The position numbers and the translations under genes were made by a program. Below are positions 1 through 9,100 of a DNA stretch of 64,000 nucleotides, in pieces. This DNA is from Bacteroidota bacterium (lineage in GTDB: Bacteria > Bacteroidota > Bacteroidia > B-17B0 > Aurantibacillaceae): contig JAAFIQ010000003.1 of assembly GCA_013298715.1 (NCBI GenBank), positions 1 through 64,000 of the forward strand. Direction: 5' to 3'. Every line of letters begins with the position of its first letter. Position 1 is the first letter of the stretch. The notes under the pieces are model-generated. The model saw only the letters and a list, made by a program, of their open reading frames with translations. It did not search any database and was not told the DNA's origin.

Positions 1-1905
1 TGGGGTTCCGCCTGTAACATTGGTTACTGTTGCGCTTCCGTTAGCATTGCCACAAGCTGCATTGCTTACCGCTACGGTAGCTGCTGTTGGACCATTTACT
101 GTTGGGATATTGGCTGTAGTGCTATAGGTACAGCCGTTTGCATCTACTACTGTTATCGTTTTTGGCCCTGCCGCCAAGTTTGTCATCGTGCTTGGGGTAG
201 ATACGCCGTTTAAACTAAAGCTAAACGCAGCAACGCCACCTGTTACCCCTGTAATGCCTAATAAACCAGTGTTGGCTAAACAACTGGTTGGTGAGGTGGT
301 GAAAGTGAGGTTGGTGGGGCCAGTAGTTCCGCCAACAGTTACCGTTTTGGTAAATACACAATTATTTATGTCCTTTACTCCAACAGTATAGGTTCCTGGA
401 GCAAGATTTGTAAAGTTAGAATTGGTTGTGAATAACCCATTGTTTAAATTAAAAGAGTAGGTAGGGGTGCCTCCTACAACGCCGCTTGCAGAAATACTAC
501 CAATATTACCTAAACAAGAGGCGGGCAAGGGGGCTAGGTTAACATTTGTTATTCCTGGTGTGTTTGTAAGGTTAAAATTGAAATTAAATGGGCAACCAAA
601 ATTATTTACCATAGAAATGTTATAGGCACCTGATCCTAAATTTTGAATGTTTTGAAATCCGCCAGTTGAAACGCCATTTAGAGAAAAGTTTGTAACAGAT
701 TGTGGTGGATTTAAAGGAGAAGTGTTATTTATTTGGATTGCTCCATTGTTTTGAGAACAAGTTGGATTGGTGCCAGTAGCAGTTGCTGCGGGCATTGGGT
801 TTACTCTAATTGTCTGTGTAATAACTGAATTACAAGGAGGGTTATTTACGGTGTGCGTAATTGTGTATGTGCCAGGGGCAGAAAAAGTAACACCGTTAGG
901 ATTTGCAGCACTGGAAGTTAACGGTGTAGCATTTGGACCAAAATTCCATGTATGTGAACCACCAGTTGGTGCACCAGTGAAATTGAAAGAGTTTCCGTTT
1001 AAGCATTGTGTGCCAGCAGTTCCATTACCTGGACCACTTGGATTTGCATTTGCGGTGGTAAAATTTGCATTTACTTGGTTAACCGTAACTACAGCGGTAG
1101 CAGTGCCTATTTGATTACCACAGCCACCAGAACCAGAAACAACATAAGAAGTTGTAACCGCAGGGCTTACATTTATTGAGCTACCGCTAAGATTGCCAGG
1201 CTGCCACGTGTAGGTGTTGCCAGAAGAACCAGTAACATTGAGATTAACTGAGTTACCTTGACAAATTGTTTGGTTAGTTGTTAAAATAGGATTTGGTATA
1301 GGATTACAACTTACTTGAGCCGAACCAAAAAAGTTTAAACTTACTGCTGTATTTACACTACTAAAATTTGAAAAACAGATTACGAATTGTTGACCACAAG
1401 TTACGGCAAGACCAGAGGGAAAATTAACAGCAGAAGCTCCTATGGGAAGCGTGTTGGCTATCCCTGTTCCACCAGTACAAGGACCGTTCCAATTACATTT
1501 TACAGGCGCTACGTTACCTGCAACAATGTTAGCACAGCTATTGTTGGTAGTATTATAAGGATACATTGACCAATCATAGCAACCAGCTTGGGGGTTAACG
1601 GAGCCAGCGCCAAATGAAAATTCAAGAATACCAGTGGTTTGAACGTTTATTATCATCCACGTACTGTTAAGCGCACCAGCCAATAAACATCCGCTGCCAC
1701 CTGGTGCGCCAACTGGAGGTGCTACAGAGTTTGGATTACCAAAAGTGCCCGAAGCTGGTAAGTTGCCATTCCCATTGGGATCAATATTAAAACTGGCATT
1801 ACTGCAGATATTAACAGCCTGAAAGCATTGCGTAGCGGTTACTTGAGCTTTGTAAAAATAAGTTAACGCGAATAAACAAATCGTAATAATAATTTTTTTC
1901 ATCAT
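1..1905 (-). CDS. Secreted SprB/PKD-repeat protein, 5' part (runs off the left edge)
   Basis: The minus-strand frame is open from an ATG at 1905 (a second ATG follows at 1902) to the window edge: 635 codons and no stop. It starts with a short lysine-rich, hydrophobic signal peptide ending near YKAQ. A cysteine-containing N-terminal region follows, then a PKD-like unit with HTWNFGPNATP, then SprB-type repeats with signatures such as VTGGT and VVDANGCTYS. Such proteins are T9SS cargo or cell-surface adhesins in Bacteroidota; the expected C-terminal sorting domain lies outside the window. It starts only 4 bp after the stop of the thioredoxin-like gene, so the two are probably co-transcribed. Several apparent ORFs on the plus strand here are antisense shadows of the low-complexity repeats. 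Confidence 0.85.
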   Translation of the reverse strand, partial: MMKKIIITICLFALTYFYKAQVTATQCFQAVNICSNASFNIDPNGNGNLPASGTFGNPNSVAPPVGAPGGSGCLLAGALNSTWMIINVQTTGILEFSFGAGSVNPQAGCYDWSMYPYNTTNNSCANIVAGNVAPVKCNWNGPCTGGTGIANTLPIGASAVNFPSGLAVTCGQQFVICFSNFSSVNTAVSLNFFGSAQVSCNPIPNPILTTNQTICQGNSVNLNVTGSSGNTYTWQPGNLSGSSINVSPAVTTSYVVSGSGGCGNQIGTATAVVTVNQVNANFTTANANPSGPGNGTAGTQCLNGNSFNFTGAPTGGSHTWNFGPNATPLTSSAANPNGVTFSAPGTYTITHTVNNPPCNSVITQTIRVNPMPAATATGTNPTCSQNNGAIQINNTSPLNPPQSVTNFSLNGVSTGGFQNIQNLGSGAYNISMVNNFGCPFNFNFNLTNTPGITNVNLAPLPASCLGNIGSISASGVVGGTPTYSFNLNNGLFTTNSNFTNLAPGTYTVGVKDINNCVFTKTVTVGGTTGPTNLTFTTSPTSCLANTGLLGITGVTGGVAAFSFSLNGVSTPSTMTNLAAGPKTITVVDANGCTYSTTANIPTVNGPTAATVAVSNAACGNANGSATVTNVTGGTP

Positions 1906-1909
1906 AAGT

Positions 1910-2404
1910 TTAACGTGTTATTTGATTTAATAATAATTTAAAAACTTCTTCCTTTTTGAAATCACTTGAGATTATATCTCCTTTAGAATTAAATAGCAAG
2001 GTTTTGTTTCTATTACCGGATAATTTTAAAGAGTTGTTTAGTTCAGAGTAATCCTCTTGATTAAGTATAAAGCTTAAATTGTTAACCAAGCTATCTTTTT
2101 GAATGGCGAGTTTATGGTTAAGCTTATCTGTGTTAATACAAAAATTTAAAAAATAAACGCCCTTTGCGCCGTTAAGCAATTTTGCGTTTTCGTAAATTTT
2201 AAAAACGCGTTGCATTTCTTTTGTTGTTCCTCTTGATTCCAAATCTGAAACCGACCAAAAAGAAATCATAATAAATTTATCATCCAGTTTAGCTTTTGAA
2301 TCGTATTTATGAATGGTTTTGGTAACATTCTCAATAGAAATTTGTGAATTTATTTTTAATGGGGTTAAACAAAGCAAAAATAGGCTCAAGAATACTTGTT
2401 TCAT
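1910..2404 (-). CDS. Exported thioredoxin-fold-like protein without the CxxC
   Basis: A 164-residue protein with an N-terminal signal peptide (MKQVFLSLFLLCLTPLKINS). The middle reads FIMISFWSVSDLESRG, which aligns by pattern with the beta-strand and active-site helix of TlpA/thioredoxin proteins (typically VNFWASWCGPCR), but both catalytic cysteines are missing. The later KTLLFNSKGDIISSDF resembles the cis-Pro/strand region of the same fold. I infer a degenerate periplasmic thioredoxin-like protein without redox activity; this is pattern-based and unverified. It is directly upstream of, and probably in an operon with, the secreted repeat protein, so a role in folding or handling that cargo is possible but speculative. 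Confidence 0.6.
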   Translation of the reverse strand: MKQVFLSLFLLCLTPLKINSQISIENVTKTIHKYDSKAKLDDKFIMISFWSVSDLESRGTTKEMQRVFKIYENAKLLNGAKGVYFLNFCINTDKLNHKLAIQKDSLVNNLSFILNQEDYSELNNSLKLSGNRNKTLLFNSKGDIISSDFKKEEVFKLLLNQITR

Positions 2405-2563
2405 ATATTAAGGTTTGTAAGATTTTAAAAGGAAAAGTAAAAAACTAAAAAAATAAGTTTAATTAACACTTTTTATAGGTCTTTACTGACTATAAAGATA
2501 CTTTTCAAATGGTAGCACGTCAAGTTATTCACTCATCCAAACAAGCCCTCAACTAAACGCTAA

Positions 2564-2797
2564 CTATCTTTCTAGTATTAAAATTGGGCTAAAACAATTT
2601 AACCCAAACAGACATTTCAAAAAAAAGAACTGTCGGCGATTAATAAACTTTAAGGATTTCCAGAGCAATTTCCAGTAACAAATCCCAACAAATCCTAAAT
2701 CGGGATTATCTGCAATAAGAAGGATAGTTTGCCGATATGAACGACTTCTACTGTCTAATGGCGGTTTAAACAAATGATATAAATCGGATTTGTTCAA
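2564..2797 (-). CDS. Doubtful small ORF in a 447-bp gap
   Basis: A 77-codon minus-strand ORF in the gap between the thioredoxin-like gene and the OmpA gene. The product is basic, has no signal peptide and matches no domain I recognise. The gap also holds an imperfect hairpin near 2471-2496 (tttatag/ctataaa arms) and the OmpA terminator at 2799-2831. This ORF would be transcribed from the far side of that terminator. It may be a chance frame or a remnant of a dispersed repeat rather than a gene. Confidence 0.2.
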   Translation of the reverse strand: MNKSDLYHLFKPPLDSRSRSYRQTILLIADNPDLGFVGICYWKLLWKSLKFINRRQFFFLKCLFGLNCFSPILILER

Positions 2798-2798
2798 T

Positions 2799-2831
2799 AA
2801 AAAAACCCCTCACGTTTTGCGAAGGGTTTCT
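2799..2831 (-). terminator. Rho-independent terminator of the adhesin-PorP-OmpA cluster
   Basis: On the minus strand the arms are GAAACCC and GGGTTT, with a partly paired inner segment (TTCGC/ACGTG) around an AAAA loop, followed by a run of seven T. It lies 20-50 bp after the stop of the OmpA-family gene, as expected for an intrinsic terminator. Confidence 0.75.
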
Positions 2832-2851
2832 AATTTCATTCATATTACTTG

Positions 2852-5065
2852 TTAAGGTTTAATTTTTGTAATCTTAAATTCTGTACGACGGTTTTGTGCA
2901 TGCACATCTTCTCCACAAGTTGGTTTAACGGCTCCTTCGCATTTACAATCATTTACCAACTTACTTTCACCATAACCTTTACCTGCAATACGTGTTTTGC
3001 CAATACCTTTGCTCACAATGTAGGCTGCGCTTGATTTAGCACGTTTATCAGATAAAGATAAATTGCTTCCGGCACTACCTCTGCAATCTGTATGCGAACC
3101 CAACTCAATATTAATACTAGGATTTTGTTTCATTAACGTTACTATTTTATCCAATTCAGATGCTGCATCTGAGCGAATATTAAACTTACCTAAATCAAAA
3201 TAAATTGGTCGTAAATCTATCATCTTACCTAAATCTGCACCCAATTTAACTTTGTACATTTTTGTATTCATGTATTCATGTAATAATACATAACCCTCTT
3301 TTTTAATCGTAATATCCACAGTTTGCTCTTTCGTTAAATAACCTTCTTTTTCTAACCTAATGCTGTAAGATAAATCATCTCCAACTTTTTTATCTTTATA
3401 AATGTGTCTAAAATCACCATCTTTATTTGTTGTAAAGCTCATAAATACTTGTTTTGTAAACGCATCTATAATTGTAACTTTTACACCTTCAATTGGAGTT
3501 AAGTCATCAGCATCAGCAATTAAACCAAGTAAACCAATAATTTTTTTCTCAAGCAGCACTTCTTTTTTCTTGCCTGCTAAAGCTGCAATATCTTCTTCTT
3601 TTAACAGACCAACGCTTTCCTTAAAGCCATCTTTAGTTGCTTTAACTTTGTATCCCTTGCCGGGTATAACATTAAATTTAATTTCGCCCTTATCATTGGT
3701 TGTGCCTTCGTAAGCTGGTTTACCGTTTTCGTCAATCAACTGAACAAGCGCATTTGATAAAATTTCCTTACTTTCTTTATCAAGTGCAATCATTTCTATG
3801 CTAGAAGAAATTATTGGACGCTTTGAAACAAAACTATAAATATCATCTTTACTTTTTCCACGATTGGTTGTAAAAAATCCTGTTGTAGTAGTGCGCGCAA
3901 AAAAACCAAAATCGTCATTTGTTGAGTTAATTGGATAGCCTAAATTTTGTGCTTCAAAAAAAGATTCGCCTCCACCAGGAATAGTGTAATAAACATCTAA
4001 ACCTCCTAAGCCTACTTTTCCATCGCTTGCAAAAAATAAAATCTCATCTTCAAACAAATTGGGGAAAGCTTCTCTGCCTTCTGAGTTTACCGATTGTCCT
4101 AAATTCTCAGGTTTTGTCCAAGTATTATTTTCAAATTTACTTACCCACAAATCTAAGCCGCCTAAGGTACCTGGCATATCACTACTAAAATACATCATTT
4201 TGCCATCGCTACTTACAGTTGGATGTTCGCACGTGTAATCATCGCTGTTGTGAGGAAACTCAGTCCACTCACCCCATTTTTCTCCTTCCATTTTGCGCAT
4301 GTAAATTTTTAAATTAACGCGACTATCTTTTTGGCTTTTCTTAAGTTTGCTTCCTGCACCATTGTTACGACAAATAAATTCCATCTTGCCGTCTTTTGTA
4401 AACGATAAAGGACCTTCGTGGTACCTAGTTTTGGTACCTTCTGAAACACTTATCTCATTTTTAACATTGTCGCCTTCAATAAATCCTTTGTAAACATCTA
4501 AAAAATAACTGTTATCCCAGGAGTAAATTCTATTACTTAACGATGTGTTTCTTCGTGAAGAAATAAAATACATTTCATTGTTTACTACATAGGGGCTAAA
4601 ATCATTTTCATCTGAATTAATATCTAAACGTTTTAATGTGAAATTGCTTGAATCTTTTTTCAATTCTGCGATATCTAATTTTTTGCGTGATAAATTGTCT
4701 CTAATTAATTTATACTGGTTATTATTGATTTTATTGAATACCTCAGTAGCTTTGGTATAATTACCATTATATTTTAATACTTGATAGTAATTGTAATAAT
4801 CGTAATCTGACATACCGCTTGCAGCATAAGCTTTGTCGTAAAACAATTGTGCTTTTTTATAATTACCCATCATGTAATTGCTTTCGCCTGCGCGTACATG
4901 AAATTTAGTTTTTGCACGTTTGCTTGTAGATAGTTCTTCATACATTTCTGATGCTGAGGCAAATTCTAAATTAGCAAAACGCTTGTCTGCAATTTTTTCT
5001 TTAACTGATTGCGCTTTTAAACTAACAACCAAAAATAAAATAGGGATAAGTATTAATTTTTTCAT
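2852..5065 (-). CDS. OmpA-family outer-membrane protein, PorE-like (TPR-PD40-CRD-OmpA)
   Basis: 737 residues. The domain order seen is: signal peptide (1-18), TPR-like helices (about 20-140), a WD40/PD40-like propeller (about 150-410, with YFSSDMPGTLGGLDLWVS and similar blades), two carboxypeptidase-regulatory-like beta domains (about 425-600), and a C-terminal OmpA peptidoglycan-binding domain (about 620-735, with IELGSHTDCRG and the NRRTEF end). This order is that of PorE-type T9SS proteins and of OmpA proteins that accompany SprB/SprF cargo. The role is probably anchoring the secretion or adhesin complex to peptidoglycan from the outer membrane. It is last in a three-gene minus-strand cluster, 25 bp after the PorP/SprF gene, and is followed by a clear terminator. 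Whether it is the core PorE or a paralogue cannot be told from this window. Confidence 0.9.
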   Translation of the reverse strand: MKKLILIPILFLVVSLKAQSVKEKIADKRFANLEFASASEMYEELSTSKRAKTKFHVRAGESNYMMGNYKKAQLFYDKAYAASGMSDYDYYNYYQVLKYNGNYTKATEVFNKINNNQYKLIRDNLSRKKLDIAELKKDSSNFTLKRLDINSDENDFSPYVVNNEMYFISSRRNTSLSNRIYSWDNSYFLDVYKGFIEGDNVKNEISVSEGTKTRYHEGPLSFTKDGKMEFICRNNGAGSKLKKSQKDSRVNLKIYMRKMEGEKWGEWTEFPHNSDDYTCEHPTVSSDGKMMYFSSDMPGTLGGLDLWVSKFENNTWTKPENLGQSVNSEGREAFPNLFEDEILFFASDGKVGLGGLDVYYTIPGGGESFFEAQNLGYPINSTNDDFGFFARTTTTGFFTTNRGKSKDDIYSFVSKRPIISSSIEMIALDKESKEILSNALVQLIDENGKPAYEGTTNDKGEIKFNVIPGKGYKVKATKDGFKESVGLLKEEDIAALAGKKKEVLLEKKIIGLLGLIADADDLTPIEGVKVTIIDAFTKQVFMSFTTNKDGDFRHIYKDKKVGDDLSYSIRLEKEGYLTKEQTVDITIKKEGYVLLHEYMNTKMYKVKLGADLGKMIDLRPIYFDLGKFNIRSDAASELDKIVTLMKQNPSINIELGSHTDCRGSAGSNLSLSDKRAKSSAAYIVSKGIGKTRIAGKGYGESKLVNDCKCEGAVKPTCGEDVHAQNRRTEFKITKIKP

Positions 5066-5090
5066 CTGTATTTTTTAAGTATAATTTTTT

Positions 5091-6032
5091 TTAGAAATAA
5101 CGTGGAGATTTTAGAGCTTTGCTTTTTCTGATAAAATCAAAGCCTAACATAATTTCGTGCGAACTCGGATTGTATTGACCCATATTGGTTATTGCAAAAT
5201 CGTAGGCATATCCAATATGAAATTGTGGTGTTACATTATAAACGATGTTTGCACCTACTGCGGCGTTATGACGATAAAGCAATCCAAACCAAATCATTTT
5301 ATTATATAAAACCGAAAGATTACCATCTATCGAAATCGGCGCATTAGGTGTAAACTTTACTGCTGCCCCTGGCTTTAAATCCCATAGGCTATTCAATTTA
5401 GCAACAAAACCTGTAATTAAATAAGCATGCAATTCTTGAGTTGATTGAGCAAAAAGTGGATCTTTGCTTAACTTGTTAGCCAACATTTTTGGAACCGTAA
5501 CACCCACAAAATGCTTTTTACCATAATAATAAACTCCTGCCCCTACATTGAAGGCATTTGTATTAAAGTTAGTATTACCTGTGTTGCCATTTGTTAAAGG
5601 ATCTGCAGCATCGTTAATTTTTAGTCCATTAAAATTATTTCTAATTAAATCTGCTCCTGCTCTAATTCCAAAACACAATCTATCATTTTTGCTGTTTAAC
5701 TTTAAGCGGTATGCAAAATCACCAAATACTGCGCTTTTATTTGTTGGTCCAATTTGGTCGTTTACTGCATTTAAACCAATACCTATAGACTCATTTACCA
5801 AAGGCGTGTGAATAGTAAACATAGTTGATACAGGCGCACCTTTCCAACCCGACCATTGATTTCTGTAATTTGCAACAGCACTTAAAGCATCTCTGCTTCC
5901 TGCATAGGCAGGGTTTAGTACAGATCCGTTAAACATATAAAACGAATTCTGAATTTCTTGCTGTGCATTCGTATTTATTCCTAAAAGAATAAGTGTACTA
6001 AACACAACTCCTATTTTTATTTTGTTTCTCAT
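5091..6032 (-). CDS. PorP/SprF family type IX secretion outer-membrane protein
   Basis: 313 residues with a signal peptide ending at NTNAQ. The family signature follows: FYMFNGSVLNPAYAGSRD, then NQWSGWKGAP. Alternating beta-strand-rich sequence to the end fits an outer-membrane barrel. Family members are 300-340 residues, so it is full length. SprF-like proteins are needed for surface delivery of a partner cargo carrying a type B C-terminal domain. Here the upstream neighbour (6106-10503) has exactly such a domain and the downstream neighbour is the OmpA/PorE-like protein, so the three probably form one secretion unit. Confidence 0.93.
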   Translation of the reverse strand: MRNKIKIGVVFSTLILLGINTNAQQEIQNSFYMFNGSVLNPAYAGSRDALSAVANYRNQWSGWKGAPVSTMFTIHTPLVNESIGIGLNAVNDQIGPTNKSAVFGDFAYRLKLNSKNDRLCFGIRAGADLIRNNFNGLKINDAADPLTNGNTGNTNFNTNAFNVGAGVYYYGKKHFVGVTVPKMLANKLSKDPLFAQSTQELHAYLITGFVAKLNSLWDLKPGAAVKFTPNAPISIDGNLSVLYNKMIWFGLLYRHNAAVGANIVYNVTPQFHIGYAYDFAITNMGQYNPSSHEIMLGFDFIRKSKALKSPRYF

Positions 6033-6105
6033 GACTTCTATTTATTCTTTAAATTTCTTATTTATTTTTTCTTGATTCTGCTTGATTCAGAAACTTTATA
6101 ATTTC

Positions 6106-9100
6106 TTAATATTGCAATTGAATATAGCCTTTCAATGGTTTAATTTTATCATCGCCTAAATTAAGTATGTAATAGTAAGTCCCAGCAGGTAATTTATCAG
6201 TTCCAATGCTTGATTTATTTGGTTTCCCGTCCCAATCGTTTTTATAAGGTTTGGCACTATATACCGGATTACCCCAACGGTTGAAAATTTCAAGGCTATT
6301 GTTTGGATATGAATCTAATCCTTTAATTTCGAAGGTTGGGTTGTATAAATCGCCATTTGGTGTAAATACTTCAGGAATCTCACCCAAACCTTGTTGTACT
6401 TTAATTTCTAATGTTGTTGTACTGGCACACGCCCCGTTATATGCTGTTAACATTACAACATACGTTCCTGGTTCATTATAAATATTAGAAGGATTCTCAA
6501 GTATACTTGACGGTTGATTGTTGCCTAACGACCATGAATAAGTGATAGCTCCACTACTCGTGTTATCAAAATTAACTGTTAACGGAGCAGGACCACTGAT
6601 GACATTTGCTGTAAATTGAGCAGTAACAGTAGTTTGAACCAAAGCAACTGTTTCCGTACTTGAGCAATTTGTAAGATTATTTGTAACTGTTACAGAATAA
6701 ATTCCTCCTGCGTTTACAATTGCGTTACTCGTGTTAGAACCAGTTACAACACCAGCCCCAGCCCATGAATAACTCACATTGGTGTTGGTAGATTGAGCGT
6801 TTAGCGTTGTAGTTCCGCCCCCGCAAGGTAAACTACCCGCAGCAGTTGCTGTTAAGCTAGGCAATGCTGCATTATTTGCTACTGTAAATGTTTGATTAAT
6901 AGTGCAACCACTTGTATTATCAAAAGCTGAAACGGTGAAGGTTCCAGGATTGCTTGTGCTAATGGTAGAAGTTGTTGCTCCATTATTCCAGGTGTAATTT
7001 AATGCGGCACTTGCTGTTGCGGTTAATACAACTGTACTTGTATTAGGTTGGCAAGCAATACCTAAGCTTGAACTACTTGTTACTGTTAAGGTTGGCGCTA
7101 AATTACTTCCCGAAACTGGAACAACTAAATTATTAGCTGCACAACCTGTTAAGGTGTTAGTTACGGTTACGCTATAATTTCCGTTTTGGTTCACAGCAAT
7201 ACTTGATCCATTTGTAGCCCCTACAATTCCAGGGCCACTCCATGAATAGGTTAAATTGCTTGCAGGCGTAAAAGTTGGGGCTACGGCCGTTGTAGGATTT
7301 GTACACGAAAGCGGACTTGCTGTGCCGGTGCCAGCTACAAACGCTGGTGCGGTAGTTGCAGATGTTACTACAATAGTTGTGTTTGTTGGACAACCATTCG
7401 TTGCAATAATTAAGCCTGTATAGGTTCCTGCGGCGTTAAACACAACCACATTGGTATTTGTTGCACCTGTAATTCCTGAAGCAGGACCCCAAGCGTAGGA
7501 TTGAATTGGAACAGTAGAAGTAACCGCTACGCTTACAGAAATTGGCCCTGAAGTACAAGTAATAACAGGGTTGGAATTACTTAATGTGATTGCTGGTGCA
7601 CCTGCTGGAGCAGAAATAACTGCAACTTGCGCTGCTGAACTACAACCATTAGACCCAATAGCAAACACGCTATAAGTACCGGCTGTATTTACATTTAAGG
7701 TACTAGTTGTTGCGCTAATTAGTCCAGTCGTTGATACCCAAGAATAAGTAGCTGCACCAGTAGCATTAGCAGTTAATGTAGTACTCGGAGGTGAACACGC
7801 TAACGTAAAAGTAGCTGGTGAAAGCGACACTCCTGTTGGAACAACTGTGTTTGTAGTAACATTCAGCGTTTGTATTCCTCTACAACCATTTAAGGTGTTG
7901 GTTACTACAACCGTATAATTTGTACTTGAGGCTGGCGTTACTGTTATAGACGGAGTAGTTGCATTTGTACTCCAACTGTAAGTATAAGCACTGCTAGCAG
8001 GCGTGGCAGCTGTTGACAAAGTTGCTGTGGTATTTGAACAAGTAACTGTTTGATTTAAAGCTGATAAATTTGGAACTATATTAATTGTGGTTGTAGCAAC
8101 TACAAAAGAGTTACCAATTGAACAGTTACTACTATTTGTTAATGTGTAGTTATAGGTTCCTGCCTGAGTTATATTTACTACAGAACTAGTTGTAGATCCT
8201 TGTATTCCCGGACCTGACCAAATATATGATAACCCGCTTCCGCTATTGATGATAGAAGAAGTGACTATGGTTTGGGTACAAGAAAGTGATGGCGATGGAT
8301 TTGATAATGTTGGTGTTTGAACTCCACTAGGAGGAGATACTGTAAAAGAAATTGGAGTTGAAATACATCCGTTTACTGAATTTATTGCATAAACAGAGAA
8401 TGTGCCTGCGCTAACTGAAATGGTTGGAGTAGTTGGTCCGTTAGACCAAACGTAACCGTTTCCACCATTGCCCAAGCTTGCCCCAAGAGTAACAATAGTA
8501 GAAGCTCCTGCACAGGTTACCGAAGGATTAGTTGCTGTAGTTGGAGTAATAGTTGGAGTTAGAGTATTTTGAGTAATAGTAATGTTTGCACTTGATACAG
8601 TATTTTTACAACCATTAACTGTGTTTGTAACTACCAAAGAATAAGTGCCTGGATTAGTAACAACAGGATTAGCGGCGGTAGAAGCAAAACTTGCTGGCCC
8701 TGTCCAAGAATACGTTACACCAGTTAATGGATTACCATTCAAAGTAACTGAAGTAACGTTACAATTTAGAAGTGTTGATGAAGCTGTTAGTGCCGTTGGT
8801 GTAATTACCGAAGTGTTTACATTAACTGCAATAGTATTTGTACTGGTACAATTGTTAGTTGCATTTGTTACAGCAACTGTAAACGTGCCACCATTTGTCA
8901 TAGTTGCACTTACGTTTTGCTGGTTGTTTGCAGATAAGGTTGCGCCACCTGGGGCCGTCCAAGTAATGTTAAAAGCAGGTGTTGTAGCTGTTGTGCTTAA
9001 GTTGATATTATTAACAGCACATGTAATTGTTCCCGTTGTAGCAGGCGTATTGGTTACAAAGGTACCTTGACCAACGGTTACCGTGGCGTTTGAAGTACAA

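Noticed and set aside
188-1114. Plus-strand ORFs opposite the SprB-repeat protein
   Set aside because: They are antisense shadows of a low-complexity gene. The minus frame is continuous with a signal peptide and domain repeats.
8645-9070. 141-codon plus-strand ORF
   Set aside because: It lies wholly inside the giant adhesin on the other strand and has the valine-rich composition expected of an antisense copy.
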